A DNA stretch of 64,000 nucleotides from Letharia columbiana (Eukaryota; Ascomycota; Lecanoromycetes; Lecanorales; Parmeliaceae). The position numbers and the translations under genes are program-made. Below are positions 47,501 to 58,395 of the stretch, in pieces. Numbering within the stretch: position 1 is the first letter of the stretch; each line of letters begins with the position of its first letter. The notes beneath the pieces were generated by a model. The model saw only the letters and a program-made list of their open reading frames with translations, ran no database searches and was not told the origin of the DNA. The DNA lies in contig NW_023501096.1 in assembly GCF_014066305.1 (NCBI RefSeq), forward strand, positions 62,001 through 126,000, given 5' to 3'.

Positions 47501-47972
47501 ATCGTTATTCGATCGAAGTTTGGGATTCATATCCGTGACTACCTACACATTCACGGCTGCTAGACTCGTCTGCAGGGCTATAGAGTGGGCCCCGAGTTTC
47601 TGGCGCAATGTAACGAACTCATCGTCCTTTGATTGCTGCTTCAGGTACTTCCGTATGTTGTTGAATTTAACGTGTTTCGGGCCTCCAGTGCCCAAAACCG
47701 TGGTTATCAATGCATTCAACCTTTCCACTATGTCTTGACAGCCTGCCAGAGTGATTCGAGTTGCTTGCCACAGATTGACAACAATCTGATTATCACCGGA
47801 ACTCGTGTTTCCAGCAAGATCGGTCTCGAAGCTACGCTTGATCAGGTCGCTCACAGTTCGGAGCGCTGTGATTTCCTTCGACAGATCCTCTAGATCTTTG
47901 TCTATCTTCTGGAATCCATCTTTGGCTTGTTTTAAGAACTTTGTAAGGCGAATGCAAACATCAGCCAATCCC
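44553..47972 (-). CDS. STAND/NLR receptor: helical N-domain, NTPase, TPR (5' end damaged)
   Basis: Four exons: about 47972..47547, 47494..47356, 47304..47054 and 47001..44553 (about 1,090 aa visible). Introns are 51-52 bp, phases all consistent. The first exon (GLADVCIRLTKFLKQAKDGF, QKIDKDLEDLSKEITALRTV...) is a helical N-terminal domain of the kind found in front of fungal STAND proteins (SesA-like). It is joined through SLAAVNVIYTRNS. The NTPase carries FGLPGSGKTQ (P-loop), WGVFWIDASS, WLLIIDNAD (Walker B), LITTRNP and GYLPLALMHAGK (GLPL). Then a winged-helix-like segment (YSMHPAVHLWVRER), and kinesin-light-chain-type TPRs from about residue 700 (HVDTLRAMGNLGRAL, HLDTLIAMDNLAMAY). Such proteins are ligand-triggered switches in fungal self/non-self recognition. 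About 14 N-terminal residues, including the ATG, are lost in the adjoining homopolymer tract. Confidence 0.88.
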
Positions 47973-48082
47973 CCCCCCCCTAAAAAAAAGGAAAAAGGGG
48001 TTTTAAAAAAAAACCCAAAACCCCCCCCCAAAAAAAAAAAAAAAATTAAAAAAAAAAAAAAAGGCCCCCCCACGGGGGGGGG

Positions 48083-48114
<32 letters not shown>

Positions 48115-48257
48115 AAAACCCCCCCCCCCTAAAACCGGCCTCTTTAAAAGAAAAAAAAAAACCCCCCCCCCAAAAAAAGAGGGGCGCCTGTTGGGTGGTG
48201 GTACCCCCCCCCCCCCCGGGGGGGGAGGAAAAAAAAAAAAAAAAAAAGGCGGGGGGG

Positions 48258-48350
<93 letters not shown>

Positions 48351-48590
48351 AAGGGGAAAGAAGGGGGGGGGGGGGGGGGGGGGGGAAACCAAAAAAAACC
48401 CCCAACCCGGGGGGGGGGGGGGGGGGGGGTGGGGGGGGGGGGGGGAGAAAAGAGTAGGAAAAAAAACAAACACCAACCCCCCCCCTTCCTCCCCCCCCCC
48501 CCCTTCCCCTTCAATTTCCATAAAATTTAAAAAATTTAAAGAGGGGGGGGAGGAGGAGAGTAAAAAAAAAAAAAAAAAAAAAAAATGATA
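47969..48590. other. Homopolymer-block tract, probable assembly artefact
   Basis: About 620 bp made almost only of A, C and G homopolymers (for example about 110 consecutive A near 48257-48349 and G runs of 20 or more near 48366-48450). It begins abruptly inside the first exon of the NLR gene and ends abruptly at about 48590. It resembles low-quality consensus rather than genomic DNA. Confidence 0.75.
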
Positions 48591-48988
48591 TTGTTGTTGT
48601 GTGTGTGTGATGTGGTGCGCAGTACAAGTACCAGTACTGTTGTTGTACCGCACTCCCCCACCAAAGGGCCCCTGCCTTGAGGCGCTAATGGCGGGTGCGG
48701 ATTGGTTCCCGAAGTCAACTTATCCAACCTCTGAACTTACAATTTTATATGCCGCAGGCACAGGCATGGGTAATCACTAATCACGTTGATCTATCCAAAT
48801 TTGAAACAAATCCTGTGCTAAAATGGGAAATAGTGTGAGATGGCGAATATCTGATTGGCCGTGCATTAAAACATCACCGGCGCTTCCCTGGTTCCATGAT
48901 CGAGACTCTATCTATTTATTCAATCCCATTATCACACGTCAACCGATTTCAAACCGAGCCTCGACGACTAGTAGCTAAATAGAGTGCT
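48591..48988. other. P450 promoter region
   Basis: Ordinary sequence with a short TG-rich run (48590-48612). Region between the divergent NLR and P450 genes. Confidence 0.5.
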
Positions 48989-50853
48989 ATGTCTTTCAGT
49001 GCTTCTGTTGAGCAAGGTACATATACGTACGGACTCACTAATTTTTCGTCCGTACGGCTTTTCGTCCTTGTCGCTTTCTGCTCGTTCTGGATATATAGAT
49101 ATGTCCTCAGAGCTGCCAAGTATCGGGTACAGTCATCGAAGAAATCAAGCATGCCTACACTTCGAGAGAGCACTGACGCGTTAATTCCAGGCCGATATTG
49201 AATTCGGAAGACTGAATGACTGCCAGCCGCCAGCTTTCATTCTTTCGTACAAATGGCCTCTAGCGTTGGATATTGTCAAACGAGGATTCAAAGCCGGACG
49301 CCAGAAGAAGCTGCTTTCCCTCTTTACAGAGTACTTCGATCAATTGGGACCGACTGTCGAGCTAACGATACTCGGCGGCATTGGATTCGCAACGATGGAT
49401 CCTGAGAATATAGAGGCGGTCCTGTCCACTCACTTCGAGGGTACGTCATTCCATCCGACCCTGTTCAGGTAGCTCATGTGAACTATACGGAATGTCTAAT
49501 CCAAAAGCGATTCTAGACTTTCATCTTGGACCTCGAAACAAAGCCATGATGGCTATGATAGGTGAAGGTATCTTCACACAAGACGGCCCTGCGTGGAAAC
49601 ATTCTCGGGAGCTCCTGCGACGTCAATTTGTGCGGATGCAATATCAGAATCTTGAAGGCTTTCGAGAGCACGTGGAAAACTTAGTCGATACCGTTAATAA
49701 TTCTCCTGGCATTGTAGACCTTCAGCCATACTTCTATCGCTTGACTCTCAACACCACTATTGCTATGATACTTGGTCAATCTGTCGAGAGCTTCAATCAC
49801 GAAATAGGCGACCTGTTCTCAAAAGCCTTCAACAAGGCCTCATTGGTCACCGCTACGCGCGTTCGACTTGGTGACCTCTACTTCTTGTACGCCCCAAAGG
49901 GGTTTTTTGCAGCTTGCAAGACAGTCAAAGATTACACGGACCAATTTGTAAGAGACGCCCTGCGGCAAGACCGTGGCAATGCAGAGATATCCGATAAATA
50001 TACATTTATCAATGATCTCCAAAACGAGCATCAAGATGTACGTCTCGTTCGGGACCAAGTTATCAACGTGCTCATTGCAGGTCGGGATACCACAGCGGCA
50101 ACAATGTCCTATGTCTTGTGAGTCTGTATACTGTGCTGCCAGTGTCGCAGCTAATAATGAACATTAAGCCGCCTTCTTGTGAGACACCCGCATGTGCTCA
50201 AGAAACTTCGGGGCGAAATTGAGTCCGTCCTTGGACAAGACAACAATATTACCAGAGCTTATATTCAGCGCATGCCTTACCTTCAGCACGTCATCAAAGA
50301 AAGTAAGTAGCTCAAGCAGATTGTCTCCACGACAGGCTAAGGTGAAAATCTAGCACTGCGGCTATATCCGCCGGTGCCAATTAACACTCGTTTTTGTAAG
50401 CAAGCAAGTACCCTACCTCTAGGTGGCGGTCCAGACGGCCGTTCTCCAGTCTTAGTTCGAGAAGGAATGCCTGTTGCATATTCAGTGTACCATATGCATC
50501 GGCGCAAGGATATATATGGCTCCGATGCTGGATCCTTTCGACCCGAAAGATGGGAAGGCTCAGAACTCTCGGATATCAAATGGGGTTATCTGCCTTTTAA
50601 CGGTGGTCCGCGACTCTGCCTAGGCAGTGAGTCACTCAGGATTGCTTCCTAGATCAAGGCAAAAGCTAATGTTCGGGTGCTAGAGGACTTTGGGCTCATG
50701 CTTGCTTCATACGGAATTGCGAGGATGATTCAAGCCTATCCAAAAATCGAGCTTGCTCCGGGAGAAACTTGGGAAGAGCCGGGCGCGGAGCGGCAGCATC
50801 TTACCCTTACGCTTTCGAATGCAGATGGCTGTAAAGTCCTACTAGCGCGATGA
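48989..50853 (+). CDS. Cytochrome P450, CYP52-like
   Basis: Six exons: 48989..49126, 49191..49440, 49517..50117, 50169..50302, 50354..50626 and 50684..50853 (521 aa, normal length). Every phase agrees. An N-terminal membrane anchor ([20 protein letters not shown]) holds it in the [13 protein letters not shown] and [20 protein letters not shown] are CYP52 hallmarks. The I-helix is [13 protein letters not shown] (oxygen-binding Thr). [16 protein letters not shown] contains the ExxR motif, formed across an intron. GGGPDG and [20 protein letters not shown] are followed by FRPERW and the haem loop [10 protein letters not shown] with the proximal Cys. CYP52-clan enzymes hydroxylate alkanes and fatty acids at the terminal carbon with NADPH-P450 reductase. 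The substrate here is inferred only from the clan. Confidence 0.93.
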
Positions 50854-51794
50854 CCTGGTGTCGTCTCACAGGAGGTGGGCTTCAGCTAGAAAACGTCATG
50901 CAGTCAGGCCCACTACATATAGACAAGTTCAATATTAATCGCGATCCTGTTGTTCCGGTGAGCGAAAGAAATGAGGATCATTGATACTGTTACTTATCAG
51001 AACCTAATTCCAGATTAACCCCAACAGTGATGAAGGACATTACACCGAACTTCATAGTATGTGAATGAAATCCTCTCTTCTTGTTCCAGGGGGCGCCCAA
51101 ATATCTCAATTTGTCGGCGATGCTGGAGCTACATCTCATAAGTTTACCATCCATTTAGATGAGAGTTTTAACGATATGCTAATACGCTGGCCACAAAGCA
51201 TCTACTACTTCTGCGCCCATCTGTTTTCGTGACCTCTATCCCCTGCGGGTCTTCTCTCCAGCGCCTTTTTGTCAGTCGTCGTCCTCACAACTCCCTTTCT
51301 CTGGAGCTATGTTCCCCAAGTACGCCTTCGACTCTCGCCTCATGAAAGCAGCAAGCTTTAGCAAGCATTGAGGATGCACATCTATCATGGTAAACCCAAC
51401 GAGGCACAATCATCCAGGATTATGTACCTGGAGTACGGGCACATAGAGCATGAGGCATTTAGGAACGACTTAGGTTGTGTAGCTATCTTAATGGCTGTCT
51501 TAAAGTATGATCGGCTGATTTGCATTGCAAATTTTACGACTAGTAACAATTTTACCACTAACGCGGTATGATACCCTCAGACATTTCTGGTCTTGGGATA
51601 CGTAGAGGCGCAATTGTAGCAGCACAAATCCAAATATCATTACCAAGGCAAGCTGTTGTGTTCAAAAATCCTTTGCTACAACTACTTCTACCCACTGAAT
51701 ACATATTATCGGCTTGCTATCCATTATTTGCCTGGCTTGGGTGGGACAAATCCGCCTTTCACTACTCCGTATCACTTCGACTGCTTACTCCAAC
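50854..51794. other. Intergenic with a repeat relic
   Basis: No supported gene. Contains the second copy of the dispersed relic (51376-51456). Confidence 0.45.
51376..51456 (+). repeat. Dispersed repeat relic, copy 2
   Basis: Similar to 43725-43806, same orientation, 7.6 kb apart. Transition-type differences dominate. Confidence 0.6.
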
Positions 51795-53180
51795 ATGGAA
51801 CCTGGAGTAGCAGCAGCAGCTTATGGCGTAGAGACAGCCGTCGAGGGTGCTGCTGGCGCCGCGGTGGCCATTGCCAAGTCCACAATGCCATTGAAAGCTA
51901 CCTGGAAACGGATCCCTACCGACACAATCCTGCCTCGCTCCTCTCATTCACTATCGATCATCAAGAGTAAAGCATACATCTTTGGCGGCGAACAGCAGCC
52001 TCGAGAGCCCGTTGACAACCATGTCCATGTCTTCACTCTCCAGTCCGCCAACAACGACGACGTGGACTACCAAGTTATCCGAGCAAAAGCCACTACAGAT
52101 GAGGGAGCCGTACCGTGTCCACGGGTTGGGCACACTGCCAGTGTGGTGGATGATCGGATATATGTGTTCGGAGGTAGGGGCGGCAAGGCGATGAAGCCAC
52201 TCGAAGAGAACGGACGGGTCTGGGTTTTCGATACCAAGATGAACCAGTGGAGCTATCTCGATCCAGCTAAGGGCTCTCCTTATCCTGCTGCGAGATCCTA
52301 TCACGCATCCACATCCACTGGACATCCGGTAAGCCCTTTCCAAGCGAATACAGTGCAAGATCCGCCCCCATTCAACGCTGCACAAGAGCATACCAAGATT
52401 AATCAGACCGTGAGCCCTTTCGGTACCAGAGCTTCGGGGTTTGACGACCATGGCACCATACTTATTCACGGAGGATGTCCAGCCTCAGGCCGTGTGTCTG
52501 ATGTGTGGGCTTTCGACATAGCTTCGAGACTGTGGTCACAATTCCCCGACGCCCCAGGTCCTGCGCGGGGCGGTCCCAGTCTGACCTTGAGTTGGGAACG
52601 ATTGTATCGCTTTGGGGGTTTCGATGGAGAGAAAGAGCTCGGGGGCACAATACAGTTCCTGCGTCTCACAAAGTCTACGTTCGATGTCAAGGGTGGCAAA
52701 GGAGACCTGGCTGTTGCTCCTCTGACTGGACAATGGGAAAGTGTGGACCCTCCAAATGGCACGCCCATGCCTGGGGATCGCAGTGTCGCGGGTCTACAAC
52801 CGGTCACCACGGGCCAGGGACGTCACTACTTGCTGCTGTTGCTCGGGGAGCGCGATCCTAGCTCTTCGGGTCATGAGGCTGCTGGAAAGTTCTGGGACGA
52901 TGTCTGGTCATTCCAACTGCGGCCAGAAGGGATGACTGCTGCAAGCTTCAAAGATGCCACAAGACAGCTCTTTGGAGCCAAGACTGCTGAAGGAACATGG
53001 GCCAGAGTCGATGTTCCAGAGTCTTCGATGTCAGGCAAAAAGGAACATCCCGGCCAGAGAGGATGGTTCGCGAGCGCGCCGGCCCAGGATCTTGACCCCG
53101 GCAGTGTTATGTTGTGGGGTGGCGTGCTGAGTGACAATTCGAGAGCGGGAGATGGCTGGATTTTGACTGTTGAATCTTGA
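51795..53180 (+). CDS. Kelch-repeat protein
   Basis: Intronless, 461 aa. ATG 51795 (MEPGVAAAAYGVETAVEGAA) is preferred to upstream in-frame ATGs because the family usually begins shortly before the first blade. Repeated kelch blades: RSSHSLSIIKSKAYIFGGE, RVGHTASVVDDRIYVFGGRG, ASGFDDHGTILIHGGCP, SWERLYRFGGFDG and LDPGSVMLWGGVL. Each has the turn Gly-Gly pair and downstream aromatic (VWVFDTKMNQW, VWAFDIASRLW), which predicts a beta-propeller of five to six blades. No signal peptide. Kelch propellers mediate protein binding (cell polarity, sulfur metabolism, nitrile-specifier-like proteins); this one cannot be narrowed further. Confidence 0.88.
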   Translation: MEPGVAAAAYGVETAVEGAAGAAVAIAKSTMPLKATWKRIPTDTILPRSSHSLSIIKSKAYIFGGEQQPREPVDNHVHVFTLQSANNDDVDYQVIRAKATTDEGAVPCPRVGHTASVVDDRIYVFGGRGGKAMKPLEENGRVWVFDTKMNQWSYLDPAKGSPYPAARSYHASTSTGHPVSPFQANTVQDPPPFNAAQEHTKINQTVSPFGTRASGFDDHGTILIHGGCPASGRVSDVWAFDIASRLWSQFPDAPGPARGGPSLTLSWERLYRFGGFDGEKELGGTIQFLRLTKSTFDVKGGKGDLAVAPLTGQWESVDPPNGTPMPGDRSVAGLQPVTTGQGRHYLLLLLGERDPSSSGHEAAGKFWDDVWSFQLRPEGMTAASFKDATRQLFGAKTAEGTWARVDVPESSMSGKKEHPGQRGWFASAPAQDLDPGSVMLWGGVLSDNSRAGDGWILTVES

Positions 53181-53674
53181 TATTGCGTGACACCCACCAG
53201 CCAGATCCAATAGAGGGGCAATGTGATCGAATGGATGATTCGCCCATGGCTAAGTACTAAGTCTCCTTCCCTTTGGCAAATATTCGTGATCCTGGCGATG
53301 AAGTCTATTTAGAAATCTTCTAAGATGCTGTAATCCCTTGAAACCCGATCAGAATACTTCCTGCGTGTGTTGTGTTTTCTTTCTTCGAGAAGCCCTTTGG
53401 GGTATGACAATGGAAGAGCGCTCGTTCCTTTGGGTGATTAAGACACAGAAGGGCAATCGGTCGAACAGGAAGGCACGAATCAATCCGCGGCATCAACTCG
53501 ATGAACCTACACGGTTCGCCTCTGCCGTCTTCATCCCAACATCGCTTCACCTGAACTGTCCTAGTATTTTATCTCTATTGTTACCCTTACAGAAAGCATT
53601 TCTGTTGGTCTGCTCTTCAGTGATCCGTTGTTACTGAGCTCACGCCTCGCCTTACAGTGACTCCAGCTTATGCG
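53181..53674. other. Intergenic
   Basis: 3' flank of the kelch gene and leader of the next gene. Nothing else seen. Confidence 0.45.
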
Positions 53675-55833
53675 ATGGCGAGAAGAGGTCCGTCGGCTAC
53701 AGGGCCGGAGGGGCCTTCCTCAGTAAGGCTTGCTCATTGCGTGGCTGTCAACATTGATGGGATACGACTGACAATTTACTCATATGACAGATATTGAAAC
53801 AACGTCGCGCCCAAGCCCCAGTCCTGTCACCTCAACACCTTGCATTAGCTCGGAGTCTGCCACACAGCAATGCTAGCACCCCAACTCCCAGCCTTCTCAC
53901 GCCTCCGGTGTCTGGCACACCCAATCTGAGTCCTCCGCCGCGGCACGAAGCAGATGACTATATGAACGTTCACGTTCCTGACCATCACCATCATACGAGG
54001 AAGCACTCTAGAAACAAAACCAGGAAACTTCATAATATCAGAGAAGGGAGCGAAGGGTCAAGACGTTCGCAGCGCTCACTAAGGTCGGGACCGCAGACTG
54101 CAACCTCAAATGGGAGTGATTGTGAACTTTGTGCGGCTGGCATTTCCGATGACGGCGAAGACAGCGGTTCCAACGCTCCTCTGATCAAGAGATTAGGTCG
54201 ACCTAATCTTCGAAGCCGCCTCCACGGGTCCCAGGATACTACAGAGGTTGACGGATTCCACATTCAGACATGGCCAACACTGAGCTCTTCAATCGTCGCC
54301 GTTGATGAACCTGATTCCCCAGCGGTCAATGCACTGCGGTCACTTAGCCTGCAGGTACCAATACGCTCAGGTTCTCATGGTTTGCAGCGTGTGTCGACTG
54401 CGCTCGCAAATACTCTCAACGTTTTTAGGTCTAACACCGCGATTTCGTTTGACGCTGTTCCTTCTCACAAGGCAAGCAAGAAAGCTGAGGAAGCTTCACG
54501 GAGAAGTAGCGCGCATAGCAGAAGTCTTGCATCTCGAAACATCAACCGTCGCTGTCCAACGCTCAAAGATGGTAAGGATGTTTTCCGAACACTTGGGACT
54601 CCAGCCACGATCACTTTAAGAAAAGCAAGCAACGTTTACTCAATCAGTCCTATCACAACCTCAATAAGCGCATCGTTAAATCGCGAACACAAGCGCGCAG
54701 CAGATGCTCCAGCGTCTGAGCTGCTAGCATTTTATTCGTCACCAACATTGGAGAAGAGACCAACACTCACGGATCTACCCTCCCCAGAAAGCGCCGAGGC
54801 GTCGAGGCGCCTGAAGGAACAGCCAACGTTTACACTCGAAACGAAGTCCCGGTCTGTCCGGAGAGGGTCTAAATCTGTCTCTCAGTTCAGTGACATCTCC
54901 AACGTTCGGCGGTGTAGCATGCCAGCCGAAGCTGCCCTCACCTTTGCAGATGTTCACGTTGTGCCAGGATCGTTCATTGCCAGGCCAAAGTCCAGGAAAC
55001 AGTCCCTCGTACCTACAGAGTTCAGTCGCCGAATCAGTACTGTCAGATTTTGGTCTCGTAACAGCGTTCACGAGGTGATATGGAGAGAGGACGAGACAAG
55101 GAGCGAAAGTAGCCTCACAGCCAGTTCTAGAGCTTCCCAGCACGTGGGGCACTCAATTCGGTCCACTCCTAGTCCAGAGAGCGAGGGTAGTCCAGCGCAA
55201 GAACCGGCCATTGAACAAGAAGAAACAAAAGCTGCTCTTCCCATGGGTTCGGACTCGGTGTCAATGTTCATGAAAATACCAGATAATCTTTTCCGATGGA
55301 CTTGGGGGCCGTCCTCAGCTTCGACCGAGGGTACACCCCGTGCAGTTGATCCCAAGAGCGATCCTCTGGGTCACGTAGCTGAACCTAGTCCCCGAGCCGC
55401 CTATACACAAGACGATCCTGTGGAACAAGTACTGGTAATTAGCACCTCTGATCCTGGCTTTGCCAGTCTGCCACAGTCCTCTGACCAACAACTTTCAAGA
55501 TCCCATAAGCCCTCATTCTCTCAGCTACCGAGCGTCCAATCCTTCCCCCCCCTGCGCCCACGCAGTTCCACTGCTGAATGGCAAAGAGCACCTCTTGCAG
55601 ATCTGAATGACCCACTCGCCGGCCGAGTGACTCAGTTCCAGATCCAGAAGAGCACTCAAAAAAGTTTCGTAGGGGGCAAGGAAAGACGGCCTTCACAGTT
55701 GCATGACATTGCTGGTGGCAGGAGATGGAGCTCCAGTCCACGTGCTAATGCTCGGCTTGGATCAGTTGGTAGTGTAGGATCGGGTATTGGGGCGAGCTCA
55801 CGTAAGAGACTTTTATTGAGGCGTAAGTCTTGA
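53675..55833 (+). CDS. Large disordered Ser/Arg-rich protein
   Basis: Two exons, 53675..53722 and 53791..55833 (696 aa). The intron 53723..53790 (gtaagg...gacag) joins MARRGPSATGPEGPSS to ILKQRRAQAP in phase 0. The chain is rich in Ser, Arg, Pro and Thr with few hydrophobic runs: many RRxS-type basophilic-kinase sites, a polar patch HHHHTRKHSRNKTRK, and a Gly/Ser-rich end GSVGSVGSGIGASS followed by RKRLLLRRKS. One short ordered-looking stretch is VSMFMKIPDNLFRWTWGPSS. No domain recognised; probably a signalling or cytoskeleton-associated scaffold, but this is only a guess from composition. Confidence 0.75.
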
Positions 55834-56174
55834 ACCTGGTCAGAGTCTTCGATCAAGCTTGGCTACTGGCCTCAAGGCATTATTTATGCTCTTGCCCAGT
55901 CCTGAATGATCTGCCCTCGCCCTTGATGCGCGGCAGTGAGATACAATATTTTTCTTGATCCCTTGCCTTCAAATTTCTCTGTCTCTGTGTCCGCTATACA
56001 AATCGTATGGGGCTCAGAAAACCCGTGATTTCGCTCAGCCTCCTTCCTTGCTACTCTAATTCACATTGTTGTTTACCTTCCTCCTGCAAGGTGGTAGGGC
56101 GGAGTAGTGAGGCATATTGAGATTCCCTTGCCTCGTGGCATTAGTACCACTCTTGCCTAGCGTCTTTTGGAAAC
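55834..56174. other. Intergenic
   Basis: 3' flank, nothing recognised. Confidence 0.4.
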
Positions 56175-56900
56175 ATGCCGACGGCCAAGTACTTCACCAG
56201 ATACCCTCCTTTCCCCAACGATGTCCCCGTAGGCGATCTTCCACGGGTCTCGCTCGGTAACCTTTTGGCTAATAATGACACCGAATCGGAGCAACTCTTT
56301 CAAGCTTGTAAAGAAAATTCGTTTCTTCCTCAGCAATTTGAGAGGTCCACGCGAGAATGAAACCATGCTCAAAGACGCTGAGGCTACGTTTGACCTGAGT
56401 GAAAAGATTTACGAGATTGATAAAGAAGAAGTGGTGAAGCCATGCCTTCAACCCTCCTGGAAGTCTTTAAGTTGGTTACGTTCTTCCAGAACCACTTCTG
56501 TCAAATTCAGCATGTATATACCTCCTTACCACTTGGGCGAGACCGTGAACTATAACATTACGATCAACAGGTACAAGGGTGACGGTAGAACGAAGCTGGA
56601 AGACGGCTGTTCCGGATTCTTTCGAGGGCTTACAGCCTGTCGCAGGAGGATATGCTCGGCATATCTCCGCGCAACAATAGCTAAGATATCGAGGCCAACC
56701 GCAAGATCTTGCAGGTTTTTTCCATCACGCGCATGGCAACATCAGGCCAATCTCTTAGACACCTGGGTACAACGTCTACGCAATACCGCCCCGTGTTATC
56801 CTTCTTCAAGATGCCAAAGGGTAAGGATAAGACAGTCGTCATTACGGTGGTAAGTATTGCATTGGCAGCATATGGCTACAAAGTTTCCTACTGGTCATGC
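56175..56900 (+). pseudogene. 2-oxoglutarate/Fe(II) oxygenase gene, broken
   Basis: ATG 56175 opens YFTRYPPFPNDVPVGDLPRV, the N-terminus typical of fungal isopenicillin-N-synthase-like oxygenases. A frame change of one base near 56325 moves the continuation (FFLSNLRGPRENETMLKDAE, FDLSEKIYEIDKEEV) to another frame. Near 56450 it moves again (AFNPPGSL, then a stop), and near 56640 the block SLSQEDMLGISPRN appears in yet another frame, followed by EANRKILQVF. The part that would hold the HxD...H iron site and the 2-oxoglutarate-binding Arg is not recognisable. Decayed gene, not an intron pattern. Confidence 0.8.
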
Positions 56901-57181
56901 ATCCTTGCATGTACTTAAGAGCTCTCACCTGCTTTGCGCCGCCACCCCTTTTTTCTGCACTCTAATTTGCAATCGCCGGTGGACCTCTGCTTATTGCCGA
57001 CGAAACCCCCCCCCCCCAAAAAACAGAGACAGTCTGTCTACGTCTTTATCTTTGTTACCGCTGTCGTTATTTTCTAAGGGATCCTTCTCTTCTGGACGCT
57101 CGCCAATCTCGCCTTCGTGGCCCGCCATTCTCTGCAAGATTTGATCGCCGCTCTGGACCGTTGCGACATCCCCTCTTCGAC

Positions 57182-57436
57182 ATGACCATCCACCGTCCGT
57201 CGTCTTCGCTCCCCGTGGAGGCGTCGGAGCCCACGGGTCCATCGTGGCCTCCACAGTCTTACAAGCAGATCAGCAACGAGCAGAGGATAGGGCATCAAAG
57301 GTCTAGAACGGCGACCGTGAGCAAGAAATCAACCAGCCCCGAAGACCAGAAACCATGCGCTCAGAGAGAACGGCGAGGGCTGCCCGTCTGGCGCCTCTGT
57401 TTGGCTATCATGCTGGTCTCTGCACTGGTAGTCTAG
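57182..57436 (+). CDS. Possible truncated single-pass membrane protein
   Basis: 84 codons from ATG 57182. A polar N-terminal half (MTIHRPSSSLPVEASEPTGP, QSYKQISNEQR) leads to a basic patch and one hydrophobic segment at the very end (VWRLCLAIMLVSALVV). It resembles the cytosolic-tail-plus-TM start of a common fungal surface-protein layout whose ectodomain would follow, but a TAG comes right after the membrane segment. Either a truncated gene or one with an unrecognised intron. Confidence 0.35.
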   Translation: MTIHRPSSSLPVEASEPTGPSWPPQSYKQISNEQRIGHQRSRTATVSKKSTSPEDQKPCAQRERRGLPVWRLCLAIMLVSALVV

Positions 57437-58395
57437 TTCTGTTGCTCCCGTGACACGCACAGGAGAATTTTGGGAAAACAGAAGCTGCCGCCGGACATCC
57501 ATCCTGCGAACGAGTACGAATCTTATGCAAAAGGACTGCAAAGTTGTAAGACGACAAGTTATGATTTAGTATTTTGGTGTATAGAGGTAGTCAATATTTA
57601 CCTCGAATAAAAAAAGCACGCCGCGGACAAAACAGATCACATTGCTCGGACCAAGCATGCGCGAGACCTGCACCAATGTGATATGCTTCTGGGTCAGAAG
57701 CAGCGCAAGCTTGAAGGGCTATACGAAAGAGTGGGTGCAGTTAAAGCAAAGCTTGCGACTCAACGGCAGGAGATGAATAGCAGATTGCCCGATCTGGGCA
57801 TCAACCTGGAAGTAGTGAGGCTTGCAGTTTACAGCTCAGCCGATGAGATCGCTAGTCTGGGCCAAGACAGTCACGATAAAGGTTCGGCGGCACCTAGGGT
57901 CTGACACGATACCCTCCATGGAGCCGCGGTTCCGTCTTACAGATTCGGCACCATCGGGATCGGGCAGCTGCATGAAGTCTCCACGCCAGAGATAGATCGA
58001 GCACGATCGCCCGGTATCCAGCACGACATAAAGAGCACAAATTGAAGCAGCGGGTAGCGACAGCTAGGCCGCCCCAGAGATTTTGTGAGGCCAGAATGTC
58101 CCCACGACGTGAGAGCGCTAGGACCTACCAACATCTTCAAGCTGCATGAGGCTCTTTCATGCAAAAGCCAAATCTGGCGTGGCATCGTCAAACATGACCC
58201 AGGAATGAAGGAGGCGGCACAGGCAACATCCATCAATGACAAGCAGATACTTCCAGAGACATCCAACTGCATTCTGAGGACAAAGCGGTAGTTTTTCAGA
58301 GTTGTCCTGTATCTAACCAAATACGCCGCATAAATATGCTCCCATTCCCCAGCGATAAACCAATACCATAGCCTCCTCACACAATCACCACAACA
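57437..58395. other. Intergenic with a helical ORF
   Basis: 57615-57904 (+) has an open stretch (KHARDLHQCDMLLGQKQRKL, EGLYERVGAVKAKLATQRQE) that looks like a coiled coil. It has only an internal ATG and unresolved 5' end. Not called. Confidence 0.35.

Noticed and set aside
48046..48653. Very long poly-Phe or poly-Lys open frames on both strands
   Set aside because: They are translations of homopolymer runs in a probable artefact, not proteins.
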